Positions 44,547-52,043 of a stretch of 64,000 nucleotides of DNA are shown in pieces. Each line of letters starts with the position of its first letter. Position 1 is the first letter of the stretch. The DNA is taken from contig NZ_JAEULM010000050.1 of the NCBI RefSeq assembly GCF_016793825.1, positions 55,227 through 119,226 on the forward strand. Direction: 5' to 3'. The translations under genes were made by a program, and so were the position numbers. Source of the DNA: Sphingopyxis sp. GTDB taxonomy: Bacteria; Pseudomonadota; Alphaproteobacteria; Sphingomonadales; Sphingomonadaceae. Under the pieces are notes generated by a model. It had not been told where the DNA came from. It searched no databases and saw only the letters and a list, made by a program, of their open reading frames with translations.

Positions 44547-45944
44547 ATGAGCGACAGCCTGCTGCGCCGCAAGACCATCGTTCCGGAACAGCAGGAAGGG
44601 CATGGCCTCGCCCGAACGCTCAGCTGGCCGCATCTGATCGCGCTGGGCGTCGGGGCGATCGTCGGTACGGGAATCCTGACGCTGATCGGGGTCGGTGCCG
44701 ACAAGGCAGGCCCCGCGGTGATCCTGTCGTTCGCGGTGGCAGGCCTGATCTGCGCGTGCGCCGCGCTTGCCTATGCCGAGATGGCGACGATGATCCCTGC
44801 GTCGGGCAGCGCCTATACCTACAGCTATGTCGTGATCGGCGAGTTGATCGCGTGGATCGTCGGCTGGAGCCTGATCCTGGAATATTCGCTGGTGGTAAGC
44901 GCCGTCGCGGTCGGCTGGTCAGGCTATGCCGCCCCCTTGCTGCAAGCCTGGGCCGGCGTGCCGATGGCGCTGATGCAGGGGCCCGAGCTTGGCGGGATCG
45001 TCAACCTGCCGGCGATCGCGATCATCGCGATCGTCGCCGGCATGCTGCTTTACGGCACGCGCGAAAGCGCGACGGTCAACGCGATCCTGGTGGTGGTGAA
45101 GATCATCGCGCTCGCGGTGTTCGTCGCCCTGGCGCTGCCGGCCTTCGATGCCGCGAACCTAGAACCGTTCAGCCCCTATGGCTTTGCCAAGCATATGGCG
45201 CCCGATGGCGTCGAGCGCGGCGTGATGGCGGCGGCGGCGATCATCTTCTTTGCCTTCTATGGCTTCGATGCCATCGCGACCGCGGCCGAAGAGACCAAGA
45301 ATCCCGACCGCGATCTCAAGATCGGGATCGTCGGATCGATGGTCATCTGTGTGCTCATCTATGTCGCCGTGGCCGTCGCGGCGGTCGGAGCGATCAGCTA
45401 TAGCCGGTTCGCGAACAGCCCCGAACCGCTGGCGCTGATCCTGCGCGAACTGGGTCAGCCTGGTGCGGCGAAATATCTTGCGCTTTCGGCGGTGATCGCG
45501 TTGCCGACGGTGATCCTCGCCTTCTTCTTCGGGCAGAGCCGTATCTTCTTCACCATGGCCCGCGACGGATTGCTGCCCAGCGGCCTTGCGAAGCTTTCGG
45601 CGCGCGGAACGCCGGTGCGTATCACGATCTTCACCGCGATCGTCGTTGCGATCCTGGCCGGTTTCATCCCGCTCGACGAACTGGCGGCGCTGGCGAACGC
45701 CGGCACGCTCGCGGCGTTTACCGCGGTGTCGGTGTGCATGCTCGTCATGCGCCGCCGCGCGCCGGACGCGCCGCGCACCTTCCGCACGCCGATGCCCTGG
45801 GTCGTGGGCGGCATCGCCGTGCTTGGCTGCATCTACCTGTTCCTCAGCCTGCCAGCGAAGACGCAGATATGGTTTGGGATATGGAATGTGGCGGGGCTTG
45901 GCGTCTATTTCGCTTATGCGCGGCGCAATGCGATAGCGGACTGA
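44547..45944 (+). CDS. APC family amino acid permease
   Basis: A 465-residue, twelve-helix permease. The first helix has the APC motif GVGAIVGTGILTLIG. Others are AGLICACAALAYAEMATMIPASGSAYTYSYVVIGE and FYGFDAIATAAEETKNPDRDLKIGI, typical of the cationic amino acid transporter (CAT) branch. Likely a proton-coupled importer; the substrate is not certain. A good AAGGGGAG site precedes the ATG. Transcribed after DUF1275 with a 71-base gap. Confidence 0.9.
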   Translation: MSDSLLRRKTIVPEQQEGHGLARTLSWPHLIALGVGAIVGTGILTLIGVGADKAGPAVILSFAVAGLICACAALAYAEMATMIPASGSAYTYSYVVIGELIAWIVGWSLILEYSLVVSAVAVGWSGYAAPLLQAWAGVPMALMQGPELGGIVNLPAIAIIAIVAGMLLYGTRESATVNAILVVVKIIALAVFVALALPAFDAANLEPFSPYGFAKHMAPDGVERGVMAAAAIIFFAFYGFDAIATAAEETKNPDRDLKIGIVGSMVICVLIYVAVAVAAVGAISYSRFANSPEPLALILRELGQPGAAKYLALSAVIALPTVILAFFFGQSRIFFTMARDGLLPSGLAKLSARGTPVRITIFTAIVVAILAGFIPLDELAALANAGTLAAFTAVSVCMLVMRRRAPDAPRTFRTPMPWVVGGIAVLGCIYLFLSLPAKTQIWFGIWNVAGLGVYFAYARRNAIAD

Positions 45945-45982
45945 GTTCCTCCCCATGCCTTCGGCAGGGGAGGAACGCATCG

Positions 45983-46276
45983 TCAATCGAACAGGTCGCT
46001 GAGAAAGCTCTTCGTATAGCTCTTCTTCTTGTAGGGCTTGGCGTAATGACGATCATCGTCATAGCCGCGCTCGCGATATTGCGGCTGCGGCGTGGTCTGG
46101 CGCGGTGGCGGCGGGGCGCCGGCGCCTTCGCTACGTTCGATGATCTTGTCGAGTTCGCCGCGGTCCAGCCAGACGCCGCGGCATTGCGGACAATAGTCGA
46201 TCTCGATCCCCTGACGCTCCGACATCGTCAAATTCACGCGGCAGGAAGGGCAAAGCAGCCCCTGGGCATCGGTCAC
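45983..46276 (-). CDS. Zinc-ribbon (TFIIB-type) domain protein
   Basis: A 97-residue protein with one zinc ribbon, C-P-S-C near residue 9 and Y-C-P-Q-C-R-G-V-W-L-D-R-G-E-L-D-K-I-I near residue 28, followed by a proline-rich, charged tail (KPYKKKSYTKSFLSDLFD). The family, zf-TFIIB, is probably RNA- or DNA-binding; role unknown. The GTG at 46276 is preferred to the ATG five codons upstream because AAGGAA lies six bases before it. Confidence 0.78.
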   Translation of the reverse strand: MTDAQGLLCPSCRVNLTMSERQGIEIDYCPQCRGVWLDRGELDKIIERSEGAGAPPPPRQTTPQPQYRERGYDDDRHYAKPYKKKSYTKSFLSDLFD

Positions 46277-46361
46277 GGATGTTCCTTTCATGCAATGCGC
46301 GGCCAGAATGACCGCCGTACAGGTTGGAACGCCGGTCGCCGATTTGCGTTCCCGGGACAGG

Positions 46362-46399
46362 AAAAGCCCCGCCGCCGCCCGGGGAAGCGGCTGCGGGGC
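46362..46399 (-). terminator. Terminator of the DUF2975-XRE operon
   Basis: On the minus strand a GCCCCGCAGCCG / CGGCGGCGGGGC stem (plus-strand bases 46366-46377 and 46388-46399, one mismatch) is followed by TTTT (plus 46362-46365). It lies 22 bases after the XRE gene stop. Confidence 0.75.
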
Positions 46400-46420
46400 C
46401 AGTGGGGTGCCGCGCTGTCT

Positions 46421-46630
46421 TCAGCTATCGGCTTCAAAGACCAGCAAGTCGCCCGGCTGGCATTCGAGTTCGTTGCAGATCGCCTCGAGCGTCGAAAAGC
46501 GCATCGCCTTGGCCTTGCCGGTCTTGAGGATCGACAGATTGGCCAGCGTGATGCCGATGCGGTCGGACAGGTCGGTCAGCGTCATCCGCTTCGCGTGAAG
46601 CAGGTCATCGAGTTTCACGACGATCGCCAT
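46421..46630 (-). CDS. Small Cro/CI (XRE) HTH regulator
   Basis: A 69-residue protein that is almost entirely one helix-turn-helix domain: KRMTLTDLSDRIGITLANLSILKTGKAKAMRFSTLEAICNELECQPGDLLVF. It is of the YozG type, which is usually encoded next to DUF2975. The ATG at 46630 overlaps the DUF2975 stop (TGATG), so the two are translationally coupled. It probably binds the palindromic sites upstream of DUF2975, giving negative autoregulation; this is inferred from position. Confidence 0.87.
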   Translation of the reverse strand: MAIVVKLDDLLHAKRMTLTDLSDRIGITLANLSILKTGKAKAMRFSTLEAICNELECQPGDLLVFEADS

Positions 46631-47154
46631 CACACCGTCCCCTCCAACTCGTCGCGCATTGCCGCGCCGCGTTCGAAGACGGCCGCGAGGACGAAGGCGA
46701 GCAGGATCGACAATATGCCGTTGAGGTCGATCCCGCCCATGTCGGCGAACTGGCTCGTCGGGACCGCGATGCTTCGCGCGATCGACCCCAGCGGCAGCGC
46801 AAGCAGCTGCACCGCGACGAGCGCCCAGCCGATGTGACGGAGCCGGGCGGCGTTGGCGGGAATGAACGGGTCGCTCGACGCGCTGGCGACGAGCGCCTGC
46901 AGTTTGCGCAAGATGAAGACCGCGACGGCCAGCACCATGGCGAGAATGCCGAGCAGTGCGAACAGCGGTGGCCGGATCGTTGCGGGATCGATGAAGACTT
47001 CGCTGTCCTTTACCCCGACCGCGATGTCGGGCCAGATCACGACCAGTGCGCCGGCGGCGGCCATCACGAACAGAAAGGCCGCCGCGACGAGCGCCAGCAT
47101 CAGCCAGAGCAGTCCACGGGTCGCGCCCAGCAGGGTCGAATGGTCTTTAGGCAT
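46630..47154 (-). CDS. DUF2975 membrane protein
   Basis: A 174-residue protein with four membrane helices (LLWLMLALVAAAFLFVMA, ALLGILAMVLAVAVFIL, IGWALVAVQLLALPLG, LNGILSILLAFVLAAVF) and the usual soluble loop with FIPANAARLRHIGWAL. DUF2975 proteins pair with small XRE regulators; the role is unknown, perhaps a membrane signal that controls the partner. The start codon itself overlaps the first of four TATCG-N5-CGATA repeats. The operon ends in the terminator at 46362. Confidence 0.85.
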   Translation of the reverse strand: MPKDHSTLLGATRGLLWLMLALVAAAFLFVMAAAGALVVIWPDIAVGVKDSEVFIDPATIRPPLFALLGILAMVLAVAVFILRKLQALVASASSDPFIPANAARLRHIGWALVAVQLLALPLGSIARSIAVPTSQFADMGGIDLNGILSILLAFVLAAVFERGAAMRDELEGTV

Positions 47155-47237
47155 ATCGTTCTCCGATAGTTTGATTATCGAAAAACGATATATTCCGATT
47201 CTGCCTTATCGTCAATCGATATTATCGAAAAACGATA
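47154..47237. promoter_or_regulatory. Four TATCG-N5-CGATA operator-like palindromes
   Basis: Perfect 5-bp inverted repeats with 5-base centres lie at 47154-47168 (TATCG-TTCTC-CGATA), 47176-47190 (TATCG-AAAAA-CGATA), 47207-47221 (TATCG-TCAAT-CGATA) and 47223-47237 (TATCG-AAAAA-CGATA). The centres are 22, 31 and 16 bases apart. The first site touches the DUF2975 start codon, so binding could block both transcription and translation start. The adjacent XRE protein is the obvious candidate binder. Confidence 0.8.
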
Positions 47238-47245
47238 ATGCCCTT

Positions 47246-47323
47246 CGTCACCCCGGCGGAGGCCGGGATCTCGCCGGTGCGCAGATGTTCGACGGAGAGA
47301 TTCCGGCTTCCGCTGGAATGACG
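47246..47323. repeat. REP-like palindrome
   Basis: CGTCACCCCGGCGGAGGCCG (47246-47265), continuing to 47272, and GAGATTCCGGCTTCCGCTGG (47297-47316), continuing to 47323, form an imperfect inverted repeat with arms of 27 bases, around a 24-base centre. It lies between two genes that read toward the left and encodes nothing. Confidence 0.55.
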
Positions 47324-47347
47324 ATGCCTGTTGGGCGAGGTTGGCGC

Positions 47348-47665
47348 TCAGGTAGCAGCCCAGTCGAACCCCAATGGCGCTTCCCGAAACGCAAAGCGAT
47401 CGAGGTGGCGCGCCACCACGCCTTTCATCGCCTCGACATGGTCGTCGCTGCTGGCGTCGATGCGGACGGACAGGGCGTCGGATCCGGCATCGAACGTCAC
47501 CAGTGCATCATCCGTCCATGTCGCGCCGCGCGCATCCTTGGGAAAGGTCACGGTGCCATGCTCGGGGGTGAACTCGACCGCCAGATTGTGCTGCCAGTGC
47601 TTGCACAATTGTTGCAGATATTTGCTCGCATGCGCGGTGGGGATCTTGGCGATGCTACTGGTCAT
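47348..47665 (-). CDS. DUF2218 domain protein
   Basis: A 105-residue protein of the DUF2218 family, with KYLQQLCKHWQHNLAVEFTPEHGTVTF and the C-terminal HLDRFAFREAP. DUF2218 is often found beside or fused to siderophore-interacting/ferric reductase proteins, so a link to iron is possible. The ATG at 47665 overlaps the stop of the PadR regulator (TGATG), so it lies in the same operon. Exact role unknown. Confidence 0.85.
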   Translation of the reverse strand: MTSSIAKIPTAHASKYLQQLCKHWQHNLAVEFTPEHGTVTFPKDARGATWTDDALVTFDAGSDALSVRIDASSDDHVEAMKGVVARHLDRFAFREAPLGFDWAAT

Positions 47666-48282
47666 CACAGCCGCTCGATCTTCTGAGCTGCCTCGTCGAT
47701 CAGACCGACGATGTCGTGCAGCGTCGCCTCATCGAGGTCGCGATCGCCCAGACGGTTCATCAGCACCGCCCTCAGGTTCCCCATGGCACGGCGGACCGAC
47801 GCGCTGTCCGTGCGCTGGCGTTCTTCGCCAACTTCGGTGAGGCGCGCGATCAGCCGTTCGACGACATCCTTGTTCGCGGCCAGTTCGGCCTGGCCGCCGT
47901 CGGTAATGGCGAACAGCTTTTTCGCGCCGTCGCTGTCGGCCGCCTCGATCAGCCCCATGTCGCCCAGCAGGGTCAGGGTGGGGTAGATGACGCCCGGACT
48001 CGGCGCATAGGCGCCGCCGGTCAGATCCTCGATCTGGCGAATGAGGTCATAGCCGTGGCGTGGCTCGTCGGCGATCAGCTTCAGCAGCACGAGCCGCAGC
48101 TCGCCGCTGTCGAACATGCGCCGGCGACGGCCCTGGCCTTCGTCGTCATGTCCGTGGCGCCCGCCGAAGCCGCGCCCGAACCCGCGTCCGTGCCCAAAGC
48201 CGCCGTGACGCATCGCCTGTCGCATTTCGTGGTGCATGGCATGGCGCTTGTCGCAACCATGCCGGTTCATTCCATGTCGCAT
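47665..48282 (-). CDS. YqjI-like PadR family regulator with His-rich N-terminus
   Basis: A 205-residue regulator. Residues 1 to about 55 are rich in His, Arg and Gly with many HxxxH patterns (MRHGMNRHGCDKRHAMHHEM). The PadR winged helix follows (SGELRLVLLKLIADEPRHGYDLIRQIEDLTGGAYAPSPGVIYPTLTLLGDMGLIE), then the long helical dimer tail. Domain order matches E. coli YqjI, a nickel-responsive repressor of an iron reductase. I chose the ATG at 48282 because AAGGAG lies six bases upstream. Metal sensing is inferred. Confidence 0.87.
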   Translation of the reverse strand: MRHGMNRHGCDKRHAMHHEMRQAMRHGGFGHGRGFGRGFGGRHGHDDEGQGRRRRMFDSGELRLVLLKLIADEPRHGYDLIRQIEDLTGGAYAPSPGVIYPTLTLLGDMGLIEAADSDGAKKLFAITDGGQAELAANKDVVERLIARLTEVGEERQRTDSASVRRAMGNLRAVLMNRLGDRDLDEATLHDIVGLIDEAAQKIERL

Positions 48283-48307
48283 TTTCTTCTCCTTCATGCA
48301 ATTCGAT

Positions 48308-48330
48308 GTTTCTAAGATATATCTTGAAAC
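48308..48330. promoter_or_regulatory. Near-perfect palindrome, likely PadR operator
   Basis: GTTTC-T-AAGATATATCTT-GAAAC: a 12-bp perfect palindrome (AAGATATATCTT, 48314-48325) flanked by GTTTC (48308-48312) and GAAAC (48326-48330), off-centre by one base. It lies about 37 bases upstream of the PadR start codon, where an autoregulatory site would be expected. Confidence 0.7.
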
Positions 48331-48599
48331 AAACTTTGCAAGTCATCGCGGAATATTTTTCGATCGGCGTGGCGGGGAGCTTTTCCGCCATTGCATCCGC
48401 CATTGCGCTTGACTCCCCGATGCGGATCGCTATCAGGCGCCCCGTGTTGCAGCGGGTTCGCTCGTGGCAATTCCGTCCGAGACAGTTGGTGAAGGGGATT
48501 GGCCCTTCTTAATTTCCAGCCGAGACGGGGAACAGTCTTCTTCGGTCGCCCGCCTGATTGCCAGGCGTTCGCGGCTTGACCGACCCCATCGGACATCGT

Positions 48600-48712
48600 T
48601 GCGCGAAAGACAGGCGGGATGCGTCCCATGTCTGTCGTTTGCGTGTGTTAGCCGCCCGGCGGCGCGTGCGTTTCGACGCCTGCGCATCCGGGCAGATGAG
48701 TGGAGTATAGGC
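48600..48712 (+). promoter_or_regulatory. Probable L10 leader region of rplJ
   Basis: Several hairpins, including GGGA-TGCG-TCCC near 48617-48628 with GACAG/CTGTC partners around it, lie before rplJ. In bacteria the rplJ leader is bound by L10(L12)4 to shut down translation. I infer this from position and structure; I could not fold it by computation. Confidence 0.4.
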
Positions 48713-49228
48713 ATGGATCGTACGGAAAAGGCCGAAGCCGTATCCTCGCTGAACGCTACGCTGTCGTCAGCTGCCGCTGTTGTGGTCGTCCGCAACCTTG
48801 GCATGACCGTCGCCCAGTCGACGGTGCTGCGCCAGCAGATGCGCGATGCAGGAGCCGACTTTCGCGTCACGAAGAACCGTCTTGCCAAAATCGCGCTCGA
48901 TGGCACGTCCTACACCGGTATCGGCGACCTGCTGACCGGTCCCACGGCCCTTGCAACCTCGACCGATCCGGTCTCGGCTGCGAAGATCGCCGTGGAATTT
49001 GCCAAGACCAATGATCGGCTTGAGATCGTTGGCGGCGGCATGGGCGACGTGGTGCTCGACGTTGATGGCGTGAAGGCGCTGGCTTCGCTTCCCTCGCTTG
49101 ACGAACTGCGTGCCAAGATCATCGGTCTTGTGCAGGCTCCGGCCACCAAGGTTGCGCAGATTGCCGCAGCTCCGGCCGGCCAGTTGGCGCGGGTTTTTGG
49201 CGCATATGCCGCCAAAGAAGCAGCGTGA
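48713..49228 (+). CDS. rplJ: 50S ribosomal protein L10
   Basis: A 171-residue L10, the base of the ribosomal stalk. The N-terminal domain matches alphaproteobacterial L10 (KAEAVSSLNATLSSAAAVVVVRNLGMTV), followed by RVTKNRLAKIAL and the C-terminal helix that binds L12 dimers. The ATG at 48713 follows GTGGAG. rplL follows at 49286. Normally rplK and rplA come before it; here the neighbour is the PadR gene. Confidence 0.97.
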   Translation: MDRTEKAEAVSSLNATLSSAAAVVVVRNLGMTVAQSTVLRQQMRDAGADFRVTKNRLAKIALDGTSYTGIGDLLTGPTALATSTDPVSAAKIAVEFAKTNDRLEIVGGGMGDVVLDVDGVKALASLPSLDELRAKIIGLVQAPATKVAQIAAAPAGQLARVFGAYAAKEAA

Positions 49229-49285
49229 TTTCGAACTGAACTGAAACTTACTGCCGGGACATCCCGGCTCTGATGGAGAATGAAC

Positions 49286-49660
49286 ATGGCTGATCTTGCA
49301 AAGATCGTTGAAGAACTGTCGTCGCTGACCGTCCTCGAAGCGGCTGACCTGTCGAAGCTGCTCGAAGAAAAGTGGGGCGTTTCGGCTGCCGCTGCCGTCG
49401 CCGTTGCTGGCCCGGCCGCTGCCGCTGCTGGCCCGGCTGCTGAAGAGCAGACCGAATTCGACGTCATCCTGACGGGTGACGGCGGCAACAAGATCAACGT
49501 CATCAAGGAAGTCCGCGCGATCACCGGCCTGGGTCTTGGCGAAGCCAAGGCGCTTGTCGAAGGCGCGCCGAAGGCCGTCAAGGAAGGCGTGAGCAAGGCG
49601 GAAGCCGAAGAGCTGAAGGCGAAGATCCTCGCCGCCGGCGGCACCGTCGAGCTGAAGTAA
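49286..49660 (+). CDS. rplL: 50S ribosomal protein L7/L12
   Basis: A 124-residue L7/L12: an N-terminal dimerisation helix ([23 protein letters not shown]), an alanine-rich hinge, and the C-terminal factor-binding domain ([42 protein letters not shown]). It recruits translation factors. The ATG at 49286 is preferred over 49280 because GGAG lies eight bases before it. A strong terminator follows about 40 bases after the stop, so rplJL end here rather than running into rpoB. Confidence 0.98.
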   Translation: MADLAKIVEELSSLTVLEAADLSKLLEEKWGVSAAAAVAVAGPAAAAAGPAAEEQTEFDVILTGDGGNKINVIKEVRAITGLGLGEAKALVEGAPKAVKEGVSKAEAEELKAKILAAGGTVELK

Positions 49661-49700
49661 TGCAGCCGGATTTCGGCAGGTTCGCCTGCCGAGGTTCGCC

Positions 49701-49742
49701 AAGGAAAAAGGGCGGTGCCGCAAGGCGCCGCCCTTTTTCCTT
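49701..49742. terminator. Strong bidirectional terminator after rplL
   Basis: AAGGAAAAAGGGCGGTGCC (49701-49719), loop GCAA, GGCGCCGCCCTTTTTCCTT (49724-49742): a 19-bp stem with one wobble pair. A T-tract is present on both strands. It can end rplJL and, on the other strand, the envelope protein gene that ends at 49757. Confidence 0.85.
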
Positions 49743-49756
49743 GGCGTGATAGCGGG

Positions 49757-50779
49757 TTAGTTGCGCGTCCAGCCGGGCTTCAGGTCGGCGCGGGCCGTGC
49801 GGCCGCGTTCAAGTCGGCGAACTTCCTGTTCGGCCGGCATGGCGGGCGCTTGGCGCTGGGAAATTTCCCATGCGCTGACTGGCTTGCGCGCCGGTTCGGC
49901 CGGCTGCGCGCTGGCTAGGGTCGCGTCATATGCCGCGCGTTCCTGCCGATCGAGAAAGCGCGCGCGGGCTAGCCGTTTGCTGAGCGTCGAGAAGGGATTC
50001 TCGGGCGTGGGGCCTGCCATCGCGATGGCTTCGTGGCGTCCCATGCTGCCACTCGGCGCGGCGGCGAAGGTCGGCGTGCTTGCGGGGTCCGCCGGTCGGG
50101 GTTCGGGCGTCGGAGCGATTTCCTCGCGTGCCGCGAAGGCCGGCTCCGCTGCGGGGACCCATTCGGTGCCGGTCGCGCTTTCGTCGAAGGTCCACACCTC
50201 GCTCGACACGCGGCGACGGCGAGCGAAAGCAAGGCCGGCACTGCCGACGATCAACAGCGCCGCTGCCCCCCCGGCGATCTCCCAGGGAAAGCCGCTGCTG
50301 TTTGTCGCGGTCGTTTCGACAGGCGCCGCAACGACGTCGGCGGCGGGCTGGACAGGCTCGGTCTTCGGCGCCGCAATCGGCGCGGCAACCTCCGCGGGGG
50401 CGGCGGACGATAGGGGATCAGCGGCTGGCGCTGCGGCGGCGCGAGCCGTCGCTGTCGGGGCCGGAGCGGCCGCGCGCTGCGTCGGGCGTTCGGCGCGTGC
50501 CCGTGCCGGAGGCGCGGCGGCGTCGCGTTCGGTCGCCCTCGAAACGGGCGGCAGGTCGAGCGGCACGCGAATGACCGGCTGCGCCGCCGGCGCTTCGGCG
50601 GGAGCGGCAACCGTCGTGGGCGGCTGGATCGTCGGCGGTGCCGGGGTCGTCGGTGCGGCGACCGGCGGGGTCATCGGCACGATCGGCGCATCCTGCGCAA
50701 AGGCGGCGGGGGTGGACAGGGCCAGGAACGCGGCAATCGCGCTCGCGGCGGGACGGATAGGGGGAGCAATTTTCGTCAT
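49757..50779 (-). CDS. Proline/alanine-rich envelope protein, hypothetical
   Basis: A 340-residue protein with a signal peptide (about 1-30, ending AAFAQD), a long proline/alanine-rich low-complexity region (about 35-170), one central membrane helix (WEIAGGAAALLIVGSAGLAFARRRR), and a C-terminal cytoplasmic-like part. No known family was recognised; the architecture suggests a stalk or linker across the periplasm. The start at 50779 (MTKIAPPIRP) is likely; an upstream ATG is less so. The ribosome site is weak. Confidence 0.6.
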   Translation of the reverse strand: MTKIAPPIRPAASAIAAFLALSTPAAFAQDAPIVPMTPPVAAPTTPAPPTIQPPTTVAAPAEAPAAQPVIRVPLDLPPVSRATERDAAAPPARARAERPTQRAAAPAPTATARAAAAPAADPLSSAAPAEVAAPIAAPKTEPVQPAADVVAAPVETTATNSSGFPWEIAGGAAALLIVGSAGLAFARRRRVSSEVWTFDESATGTEWVPAAEPAFAAREEIAPTPEPRPADPASTPTFAAAPSGSMGRHEAIAMAGPTPENPFSTLSKRLARARFLDRQERAAYDATLASAQPAEPARKPVSAWEISQRQAPAMPAEQEVRRLERGRTARADLKPGWTRN

Positions 50780-51020
50780 AGTGAAGGGGCAACGAACCGC
50801 GCGGCAAAAGCGCTGCCAAAGCAGGCCGCTTCCGCGACGAGCCGTGCGCCCCCGACGGTGCGGTGAGGATTTCATAGCAGTTCGTCGCGGCTTCGGACCG
50901 GCTTCGCGGCGGTCCGTGACGGCGTCCGTCGCCCGAAAGTGACAGTGATTTTGCGCTTTGATGGCGGGCCAGTCACCAAAGGGTCATGGCGGTGCAACCT
51001 TGCCATGATCAAAGCGCGGC

Positions 51021-52043
51021 ATGCGAACCGACCTATCTCCGACGAGAGTGCCCGCCCCGCTGCGTGATACGCAGCGCCTGCTGTTCATCGCCAAACATGC
51101 CCGCTGGACGGGGGGACTTCATCCCGACGACGGCAACCATGCCCTCTACCACCGCGAGATGCGCGAGACGCTGGAACAGATCGGCATGCCGCTGCTGATC
51201 GCGGACAGTTATCCTGCGCTGTTCGACCCGCCGGGCGCCGATTTCGTCTTTCCGCTGCTCAATCGTGGCGGCTTTTTCAATTCCGAAATGCTGGTGCCGC
51301 TGCTCTGCAACCGGCTTGCGATCCCGTATCTCGGCGCATCGCCGATCGTTCGCGGGCTGTCCGACGACAAGCATCTCACCAAGCTGGAAGCGGCGGCGCG
51401 GGACGTCCCCACGGCGCCGTGGGCATTGTTCCGTCGCGGCGCGCCCGTCGATGTGCTGCGGTGCCCGCCGGCGCGCCGCTGGGTGATCAAGCCGAACAAC
51501 AGTTCGGCGTCCTGGGGTGTGCGCGACGCACGGGACCGCGTCGAACTGGCGCGGTCGATCACCGAAATCCATGCGTTGGACCATGATGCGATCGTTGAAC
51601 CCTTCATCGACGGCAGCGATGTCGAGGTTCCCGTCATCACGCTGGACGGTGCCCCGGCGATGCTGCCGATGCTGGTCTTCGAACAGGATGATCCCACGCA
51701 GCTGCGCACTTACGAGGAGAAACGCGATCTGGCTGGACACGTCGGTTATACGATCCGCGAAGTCGGCGACCGCGATATCGCGGCGCGGATCGCGGAATAT
51801 GCCGACCGCATGGTCGAGGTTTTCCGCCCCTTCGACTATGGGCGGTTCGAATTTCGTGTCGATGCGCGGACCGGCGATATCCGGCTGCTCGAAGTCAATC
51901 TCAACTGCAATCTCTGGTCCGAAAAGCTGTTTGCACGTGCGGCGACGCTGGCCGGCTTCTCCCACCGCGACCTTGTCGAGACAATCGTCGCGGAAAGCAT
52001 GATCCGTCAGATCCGGCCCAGCGTACGGCGGAACGCGGCATGA
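51021..52043 (+). CDS. ATP-grasp family ligase, Ddl-like, function unknown
   Basis: A 340-residue ATP-grasp enzyme resembling D-alanine-D-alanine ligase. Visible elements are DDKHLTKLEAAARDVPTAPW, the adenine-binding KPNNSSASWGVRD (glycine-rich loop replaced by N-N-S-S-A-S), VEPFIDGSDVEVPVI, YGRFEFRVDARTGDIRLLEVNLNCN with the metal-binding E-x-N, and a helical C-terminus. It most likely forms a peptide or amide bond from two unknown substrates. It is co-translated with the nucleotidyltransferase gene (ATGA overlap). An inverted repeat TCATGGC/GCCATGA lies 13 bases upstream of the ATG. Confidence 0.75.
   Translation: MRTDLSPTRVPAPLRDTQRLLFIAKHARWTGGLHPDDGNHALYHREMRETLEQIGMPLLIADSYPALFDPPGADFVFPLLNRGGFFNSEMLVPLLCNRLAIPYLGASPIVRGLSDDKHLTKLEAAARDVPTAPWALFRRGAPVDVLRCPPARRWVIKPNNSSASWGVRDARDRVELARSITEIHALDHDAIVEPFIDGSDVEVPVITLDGAPAMLPMLVFEQDDPTQLRTYEEKRDLAGHVGYTIREVGDRDIAARIAEYADRMVEVFRPFDYGRFEFRVDARTGDIRLLEVNLNCNLWSEKLFARAATLAGFSHRDLVETIVAESMIRQIRPSVRRNAA

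Larger units (their letters stand above)
48283..48712. other. Intergenic region between PadR regulator and rplJ
   Basis: About 430 bases without a supported gene. It holds the palindrome at 48308-48330, a GAAGGG-GATTGG-CCCTTC hairpin at 48492-48509, and a structured stretch that is probably the rplJ leader. Any promoter for rplJL must lie here because the usual upstream genes rplK and rplA are absent. Confidence 0.5.
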
